Below, piece after piece: positions 16,027 to 20,020 of a DNA stretch of 20,020 nucleotides (positions are counted from its first letter, which is position 1; every line of letters begins with the position of its first letter). Under the pieces are notes generated by a model that was given only the letters and a program-made list of their open reading frames with translations, had not been told where the DNA came from and did not search any database. Origin of the DNA: a bacterium (GTDB taxonomy: Bacteria > Hydrogenedentota > Hydrogenedentia > Hydrogenedentiales > SLHB01); assembly GCA_024231375.1 (NCBI GenBank), contig JAAEQP010000993.1, positions 1 to 20,020 of the forward strand. The letters run 5' to 3'. Made by a program: the position numbers and the translations under genes.

Positions 16027-16920
16027 TTACTTCGCGGCTTCGCTTTTCAGGGTGTTGTACATTTCAAACGCCTTGTCGGGCGTTTCGTTCTCATGCACGA
16101 CCGCACGCACGGCCTGAACCATCGCCACGGGGCACTCGGCCAGGAAGATGTTGCGGCCCATGTCCACGCCCATGGCGCCTTGGTCGATGGCATTGTAGGC
16201 CATCTTCAGGGCGTCGAGTTCGGGCAACTTCTTGCCGCCCGCAATCACGATGGGCACGGGGCAGCCGGCCACGACCTGGTCGAAGCCCGACTCGCAGTAG
16301 TACGTCTTCACGAAGTGGGCGCCCACTTCGGCCACAACCCGGCTGGCAAGACCCAAGTACCGCGCGTCGCGGACCAGTTCTTTGCCGACGGCCGTCACGC
16401 CGAGGGTCGGCACGCCGTACCGGTTCCCTTCGTTAATCAAACGCGAGAGGTTATCGAGGGTTTCGCGTTCGTGGGCGCTGCCGATGCATACCTGGCACGT
16501 CACGGCCGAGGCGTTCATACGGAGGGCGTCTTCGACGGTCACGCCGATAACTTCATCGCTCAACTCGCCGAGCACGGTGGCGCCGGTGCTGCACCGCATG
16601 ACCACGGGCTTGTCGGTCTCGGGTTGAATGCACGACCGCAATACACCGCGCGCGCACATCAAGCAGTCCACGTGAGGGATCAGCGGCGGGATGGTCAGGT
16701 CCACGCGCTCGATGCCCGACGTCGGCCCCATGATGTAGCCGTGGTCAAACGCCAGCATCACGGTCCGGCCGGACTTGGGATTGAAGATCCGCGAGAGCCG
16801 GTTCTTCATGCCCCAGTTCAGGTGCGCCGATCCCTTCAGAAAGAAACCGGGCGTCTCCATCGGGATACCGATCCCGAAATCCTTGTCTTGTGCACTCTTT
16901 GACTTGTCGGCATCAGGCAT
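16027..16920 (-). CDS. lsrF: LsrF-type class I aldolase/thiolase (DeoC/FbaB family)
   Basis: A 297-residue cytoplasmic TIM-barrel protein very similar to E. coli LsrF (291 residues), which transfers an acetyl unit from 3-hydroxy-5-phosphooxypentane-2,4-dione to CoA, giving dihydroxyacetone phosphate and acetyl-CoA in autoinducer-2 breakdown. Shared landmarks are RLSRIFNPKSGRTVMLAFDHGY (about 41-62), GPTSGIERVD, KTYYCESGF with the Schiff-base Lys205 (LsrF Lys203), AGCPVPIVIAGGKKLPE and DQGAMGVDMGRNIF. The ATG at 16920 has AGGAG nine bases upstream; the longer frame upstream merely runs through dhaL. It overlaps the dhaL stop by eight bases, implying translational coupling. No lsrK, lsrG or Lsr transporter is present, so the substrate may be another phosphorylated ketose made by DhaKL. 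The symbol is by homology. Confidence 0.88.
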   Translation of the reverse strand: MPDADKSKSAQDKDFGIGIPMETPGFFLKGSAHLNWGMKNRLSRIFNPKSGRTVMLAFDHGYIMGPTSGIERVDLTIPPLIPHVDCLMCARGVLRSCIQPETDKPVVMRCSTGATVLGELSDEVIGVTVEDALRMNASAVTCQVCIGSAHERETLDNLSRLINEGNRYGVPTLGVTAVGKELVRDARYLGLASRVVAEVGAHFVKTYYCESGFDQVVAGCPVPIVIAGGKKLPELDALKMAYNAIDQGAMGVDMGRNIFLAECPVAMVQAVRAVVHENETPDKAFEMYNTLKSEAAK

Positions 16921-17560
16921 CTTGTTTCGCTCCTTCGTGGAATCCCCGGAACACGAAGGATGTCGATTTCGCTCCGGGATCCTCCTGCCCCACGCTTTTC
17001 TCACCAATGTTCTTCGCCCGCCCGAACCGGGCCTGCATCTCTTTCGTAGTAGCCGCACCCGCGGCAGCGGCTTCGGCTGCGGCATCGAGCGCCTCGAGGA
17101 CACTCACGCCCGCGTCGGCCTTTGCCCGCATGGTCTCCACAGCCGGAACCAACGCGTCGATCATGGTCTTGTCGCCGGGGTTGGCCTTGGTCTGCTTGCG
17201 CACACCCGCCAGCCCCGAATCGAACAGCGAGGCCACGCCGGCCGCATCGAATTCGGTCTGGTCGCCCGCCGCTTCCGACATACTCATGAACAACGTGCCA
17301 AACAACGGGCCGGTGGCGCCGCCGTCTACGCCCATGATCGCCCACCCCACGTCGAACAACAGGCCCTTCACAGTGCCTGCCGTGCAATCGTCGATGGCTT
17401 TGTCGAGGTTCGCCATGGCGCGCACCATGGTTGTCCCATGGTCGCCGTCGCCACCGAACGAGTCGAGCTTGGACAGCAACTCGTGGTTGGCGCGGATTTG
17501 GGCCGCGGCGCCGCGCAACATGCGCGTTACGTCATCGTAACTCAGGGAGTCACCCATCAT
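16913..17560 (-). CDS. dhaL: Dihydroxyacetone kinase subunit DhaL
   Basis: The 215-residue ATP-binding subunit of a DhaKL-type ketose kinase. The nucleotide and magnesium motif DSFGGDGDHGTTM is at about residues 33-45, with Asp33, Asp38 and Asp40 as metal ligands, and GGATGPLFGTLF follows near 80-91 and the Ala-rich helix with GAATTKEM near 168-175. Length is as expected for DhaL. The gene starts nine bases after the dhaK stop and ends overlapping the aldolase start, so dhaK, dhaL and the aldolase are co-translated. Tandem ATGs at 17560 and 17557 are both within reach of the AAGGA site; 17560 is annotated. With no DhaM-like phosphotransferase subunit in view, ATP is probably used directly, as in other non-PTS DhaKL pairs, but a distant dhaM cannot be excluded. 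Confidence 0.93.
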   Translation of the reverse strand: MMGDSLSYDDVTRMLRGAAAQIRANHELLSKLDSFGGDGDHGTTMVRAMANLDKAIDDCTAGTVKGLLFDVGWAIMGVDGGATGPLFGTLFMSMSEAAGDQTEFDAAGVASLFDSGLAGVRKQTKANPGDKTMIDALVPAVETMRAKADAGVSVLEALDAAAEAAAAGAATTKEMQARFGRAKNIGEKSVGQEDPGAKSTSFVFRGFHEGAKQDA

Positions 17561-17569
17561 TCACGTTCC

Positions 17570-18571
17570 TTACTTCAGGCTCAACGCCGGGCTGTGGCAC
17601 GGGGCATCCCAGAGGGCCAACAACTCGTCGTCCATGCGGGCCATGCACATCTGGAATCCGCCCATTTCCTGTACGGTCAGGAATTCACCGGCAAGACTGC
17701 GCGCCAGGGTGATGCCCTTCGATTCCAGAATCTCGTTCACTCGGCTCAGCACCACGTACTGTTCCATCAGCGTGGTCGAACCCACGCCGTTGATCGTGAC
17801 CAGTACCTTCTCGCCGGATTCGATCTTCAGATCGCTTAACAGGGCCGGGACCATGATGTCGGCCACTTCGTTGGCCGTGGACAGCTTCTGGGCGCCGCCA
17901 CCGGCTTCGCCGTGCTGGCCCATACCCACTTCCATTTCGTTGTCGGCCACTTCCGAGATGACGTCGCCCGTGGAGGGATGCGTCGCGCCCGACACGGCCA
18001 CGGCCAAGGTTGCCATGTTGCTTTCCATCTTCTCGGCGATCGCCAAGCATTCGTCCAGGGACTTGCCCTGTTCGGCCGCGGCGCCCGCCACCTTGATGAC
18101 GAGCAGGCAACCGACCAAGCCGCGGCGGTCGGACGGGTCTTCGCGCGTGCCGGCGGAAATGTCTTCGTGCGTCAGGACCTTCTTGACGTTGAGGCCCTCT
18201 TTCTCGGCCATCTGCATGGCGATATTGGCCGACATCACGTCGCCTTCATGGTTCAGCACCACGAACAGCACGCCCGCGTCGCGGTTCGCCAGTTTCAGGG
18301 CTTCGACCACGCGGGGCGGTCCCGGCGCGGCGAAAATTTCGCCCGGTACGCTGATGTCGAGCATGCCTTCGCCCACGAATCCGCTCAGGGCCGGTTCATG
18401 GCCGCTGCCGCCGAGGGTGACCAGGGCCACTTTGTCCTCGGATTTCGGCTGCGGGCGCACCACCAGGTTGCTGCCCGTGAGTGCGACAGTCTGCGCGTTC
18501 GCCAGCACGAACCCATCCAGCAGCTCGCTAACAAGATTGTCGGGATCGTTGATGAACTTCTTCATAGCCAT
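17570..18571 (-). CDS. dhaK: Dihydroxyacetone kinase substrate-binding subunit DhaK
   Basis: The 333-residue substrate-binding subunit; with DhaL it phosphorylates a small ketose held as a hemiaminal on a histidine. Motifs seen: GGSGHEPALSG at 54-64, GEIFAAP at 77-83, LNHEGDVMSAN at 106-116, DRRGLVG at 148-154, ADNEMEVGMGQHGEAG at 209-224 with the covalent-binding His220, and the C-terminal LWDAPCHSPAL. These align along the full length with E. coli DhaK. The E. coli KNYTGD substrate segment is replaced by LNHEGD, so the pocket differs and a substrate other than dihydroxyacetone (for example a tetrulose) is possible. AGGA lies seven bases before the ATG. It is 33 bp downstream of the VOC gene and leads the dhaK-dhaL-aldolase group. 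Confidence 0.93.
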   Translation of the reverse strand: MAMKKFINDPDNLVSELLDGFVLANAQTVALTGSNLVVRPQPKSEDKVALVTLGGSGHEPALSGFVGEGMLDISVPGEIFAAPGPPRVVEALKLANRDAGVLFVVLNHEGDVMSANIAMQMAEKEGLNVKKVLTHEDISAGTREDPSDRRGLVGCLLVIKVAGAAAEQGKSLDECLAIAEKMESNMATLAVAVSGATHPSTGDVISEVADNEMEVGMGQHGEAGGGAQKLSTANEVADIMVPALLSDLKIESGEKVLVTINGVGSTTLMEQYVVLSRVNEILESKGITLARSLAGEFLTVQEMGGFQMCMARMDDELLALWDAPCHSPALSLK

Positions 18572-18604
18572 GGTCGATTCCTTTCCCCCGGAGCATTTCG
18601 CCCC

Positions 18605-18919
18605 TTAGATTTCCTGCATGAGTTCGATTACGGCGTCGCCATCTTTGATGAAGGCCACCCGCAAGGTCGGTTTCGCGTCGAAGGGTTCGATAATGACGTT
18701 GGCGCCTTCGAGGGCCGCGTCGAGACTGTCCACCATGAACGCCGCGTGGCAACCGTTCACCACGTCGGGATGCATGGGCGATCCTTCTTCAAACCGCAGA
18801 AACTCAATCCGGTACGGGTGTTTCTCGGCGTCGGTGATATGTACCTTCGCGCCTTCGATGTACTCTTCGTCCGCGGATTGCGCGCTGGTCGGTACGCCGA
18901 AATGATGAAACGTGGCCAT
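18605..18919 (-). CDS. Small VOC (glyoxalase/dioxygenase) superfamily protein
   Basis: A 104-residue cytoplasmic protein, one VOC module in length, with an ideal Shine-Dalgarno sequence (AGGAGGT, five to six bases before the ATG). It has the VOC pattern FHHFGVPT at the start, IEFLRFEEGSP in the middle, and the closing strand pair LRVAFIKDGDAVIELMQEI, where the final Glu matches the usual metal-binding Glu of the superfamily. His5 or His6 could be the other ligand. VOC proteins include epimerases, lyases and dioxygenases and need dimer or two-module assembly; the reaction here cannot be read from sequence. Placed between the IclR regulator (31 bp) and dhaK (33 bp), it is probably part of the same ketose pathway, perhaps as an epimerase or isomerase of the sugar substrate. 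Confidence 0.8.
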   Translation of the reverse strand: MATFHHFGVPTSAQSADEEYIEGAKVHITDAEKHPYRIEFLRFEEGSPMHPDVVNGCHAAFMVDSLDAALEGANVIIEPFDAKPTLRVAFIKDGDAVIELMQEI

Positions 18920-18950
18920 GGTCTTACCTCCTGTATTCGTTGCCGCTTTC

Positions 18951-19742
18951 TTACGCGTTCACGAGGCCGTATCCCAAGCGCCTCGACACACGGTCCGCGT
19001 GTTTCTTCACAGATTGTCCGATAGCGTCCATCTCCGGATCGGGCATCCGAAATGCCGGTCCGGTGGTCGTGAGTGCAGCCACGGAGACGCCGTACTGGTC
19101 GAGGACAGGGGCAGACACGCACCGAATGCCGTCGTCCTCTTCGCCCATATCAAAAGCATACCCGCGCGCGCGAATCCGCTCAAGTTCGCGTTCCATCGCT
19201 TTCCGGGTGGTAATGGTCTGTTTGGTGAACCGCGTCATCTCGACCCGGTCCAGGAGCCCGTCGCGCTCCTGTTCGCGCATGAAGGCCATGATGGCTTTGC
19301 CGTGGGACGACGCGTGGACCGTGCGGCGTGTGCCGGGTTCCACCACGAACCGGAAGGGATACAATCCCGGCATCTGTTCGAGCACCAACCCCTGATCGTC
19401 GGAGACCACGCTGATGAGGACGGTCTCCTTTACTTCGTCGCGGAGGTCGCGCATCACGTCGATGGCGTTCTCCATCAGGCTCTTCTCGTTGGGACCGCTA
19501 TAGGCCATGGAGAACATCTTGCGGCTCAATACAAACCGCTTGGTATCCGCATGGCGATTGAGGTAACCATGTTTGTGCAAAGTGTTTACGATGCGGTAGA
19601 CGCTGTTTTTCGGGAACCCCAGTTGATGGGTCATGTCGCTGACGCCGAGGCCCTCGGGATGCTGCAGAAGATGCTCCATCATGAGAAGCGCCCGTTCCAG
19701 GACGGGGACATGATCTTCCGAATTCCCGTTTTCACGTGCCAC
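18951..19742 (-). CDS. IclR family transcriptional regulator
   Basis: A 263-residue DNA-binding regulator starting at GTG, with AAAGG eleven bases upstream. The N-terminal winged helix-turn-helix is at about residues 13-75 (LERALLMMEHLL, GVSDMTHQLGFPKNSVYRIVNTLHKHGYL, then the wing KRFVLSRK). The C-terminal effector domain (about 85-258) has the IclR pattern: RDLRDEVKETVLISVV, RTVHASSHGKAIMAF, the TRKAMERELERIRARGYAFDMGEEDDGIRCVSAPVLDQYG segment and VAALTTTGPAFRM. IclR effector domains bind small metabolites, often sugars, sugar acids or keto compounds. As first gene of the VOC-dhaKL-aldolase operon it probably controls that operon, sensing its substrate, and may control itself through the palindrome at 19783-19797. 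Confidence 0.95.
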   Translation of the reverse strand: MARENGNSEDHVPVLERALLMMEHLLQHPEGLGVSDMTHQLGFPKNSVYRIVNTLHKHGYLNRHADTKRFVLSRKMFSMAYSGPNEKSLMENAIDVMRDLRDEVKETVLISVVSDDQGLVLEQMPGLYPFRFVVEPGTRRTVHASSHGKAIMAFMREQERDGLLDRVEMTRFTKQTITTRKAMERELERIRARGYAFDMGEEDDGIRCVSAPVLDQYGVSVAALTTTGPAFRMPDPEMDAIGQSVKKHADRVSRRLGYGLVNA

Positions 19743-19782
19743 GGAGGGTGGAACCTTTCGCCTGCGCCAAATTTCCCAAATA

Positions 19783-19797
19783 TCGAACAGCGTTCGA
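19783..19797. promoter_or_regulatory. Perfect 15-bp palindrome, candidate IclR operator
   Basis: TCGAAC and GTTCGA flank the three-base centre AGC. The site spans about +5 to +19 relative to the transcription start predicted from the promoter at 19808-19836, so a bound protein would block initiation or clearance. IclR-family operators are commonly short near-palindromes of this size, so autoregulation is the simplest reading. Direct proof is lacking. Confidence 0.5.
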
Positions 19798-19807
19798 AGT
19801 ACCGGCG

Positions 19808-19836
19808 AGTATAGCTCCCGTACGCGAGCCTGTCAA
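19808..19836 (-). promoter_or_regulatory. Strong sigma70-type promoter for the IclR-dha operon
   Basis: On the minus strand, TTGACA (19831-19836, six of six consensus) and TATACT (19808-19813, five of six) are 17 bp apart. Transcription should start near 19801, leaving a leader of about 59 nt to the GTG of the IclR gene. This is the best promoter match I see in the window, and it is well placed before the first gene of the operon. Confidence 0.75.
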
Positions 19837-19842
19837 CCGGCC

Positions 19843-19854
19843 CACGGGGCCGTG
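19843..19854. repeat. Short 5-bp hairpin above the IclR promoter
   Basis: CACGG and CCGTG around two G residues. It lies just upstream of the -35. It is short and GC-rich, so chance is a fair explanation. Confidence 0.25.
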
Positions 19855-19874
19855 ACAAGGGGGCCATTTGGAGT

Positions 19875-20012
19875 GCGGCATCATGATGCCGCTTTGGCTT
19901 GGGGGCATCACGATGCCCCCTCCGCGGTCGTTCGGAAGGCCAGCATTGGCTCCCATCGTTTGATACGGCCCCCATCGTGATGGGGGCGGGAAAAGCGGCA
20001 TCGTGATGCCGC
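19875..20012. repeat. Mirrored array of four palindromes with core CATC-N2-GATG
   Basis: Four elements lie upstream of the IclR promoter. They are GCGGCATCATGATGCCGC (19875-19892), GGGGGCATCACGATGCCCCC (19901-19920), GCCCCCATCGTGATGGGGGC (19968-19987) and GCGGCATCGTGATGCCGC (19995-20012). All have 8-9 bp perfect arms and share the ten-base core. Centres are spaced 27, 67 and 26 bp. The order is CGG-type, GG-type, then GG-type, CGG-type, so the array as a whole is an inverted repeat. A degenerate fifth copy may lie at 19951-19968. They could be operators, sites for a DNA-binding or nicking protein, or a REP-like element. The upstream limit is cut by the window edge, so more copies may follow. 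Confidence 0.8.
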
Positions 20013-20020
20013 AGTCCAAA

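Noticed and set aside
19875..20012. CRISPR array
   Set aside because: The repeats are only 18-20 bp, are perfect palindromes with differing arms, and spacing is irregular (27, 67, 26 bp) with two elements in mirrored order. No cas gene is present.
19732..20019. A 95-codon minus-strand open frame with repeated G-I-x-M-P
   Set aside because: The repeat peptide is simply the translation of the CATC-N2-GATG palindromes, and the frame overlaps the IclR promoter and the start of its gene.

Overview
The window is GC-rich and almost fully coding. All sixteen protein genes I can support lie on the minus strand, so transcription runs from position 20020 towards 1. The content is exported sulfatase, exported glycoside-hydrolase-like protein, haem proteins resembling hydrazine synthase alpha, an SUMF1-like domain fusion, a YVTN propeller fused to a MauG-type di-haem peroxidase, an SMP-30 propeller and Tat-type signal peptides. 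This mix is typical of heterotrophic Planctomycetota, Lentisphaerota or Hydrogenedentota-like bacteria that degrade polysaccharides. The phylum assignment is inference only; no rRNA or marker gene is present.

Region A (about 19743-20020) is non-coding. It holds four short palindromes sharing the core CATC-N2-GATG, arranged as a mirrored pair of pairs. Next to them is a near-consensus sigma70-type promoter (TTGACA, 17 bp, TATACT) firing into an IclR-family regulator gene, with a perfect 15-bp palindrome just downstream of the predicted start of transcription.

Region B (15305-19742) looks like one catabolic operon: IclR regulator, small VOC protein, DhaK, DhaL, an LsrF-type class I aldolase/thiolase, and an exported cupin resembling D-lyxose isomerase. 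DhaK and DhaL carry their ATP and substrate motifs. No DhaM, LsrK, transporter or other AI-2 gene is visible. The likely logic is phosphorylation of a small ketose or dione by DhaKL, then cleavage by the LsrF homologue, under IclR control. The substrate is unknown.

Region C (4544-15174) encodes a set of exported redox and propeller proteins: a 1336-residue HzsA-like di-haem protein with an N-terminal sugar-binding-like region and a C-terminal SUMF1/FGE-like domain, a YVTN/MauG fusion, a two-domain RidA/chorismatase-like protein, an SMP-30-like propeller, and a second, shorter HzsA-like di-haem protein (785 residues).

Region D (1-4452) has two tandem paralogues (about 80% identical by eye) of an unrecognised 155-163 residue family, an exported glycoside-hydrolase-like protein, a GrpB-family protein, and a Tat-exported sulfatase cut by the window edge. 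Start codons were moved from the longest open frame wherever a Shine-Dalgarno site, signal peptide or paralogue alignment supported it.
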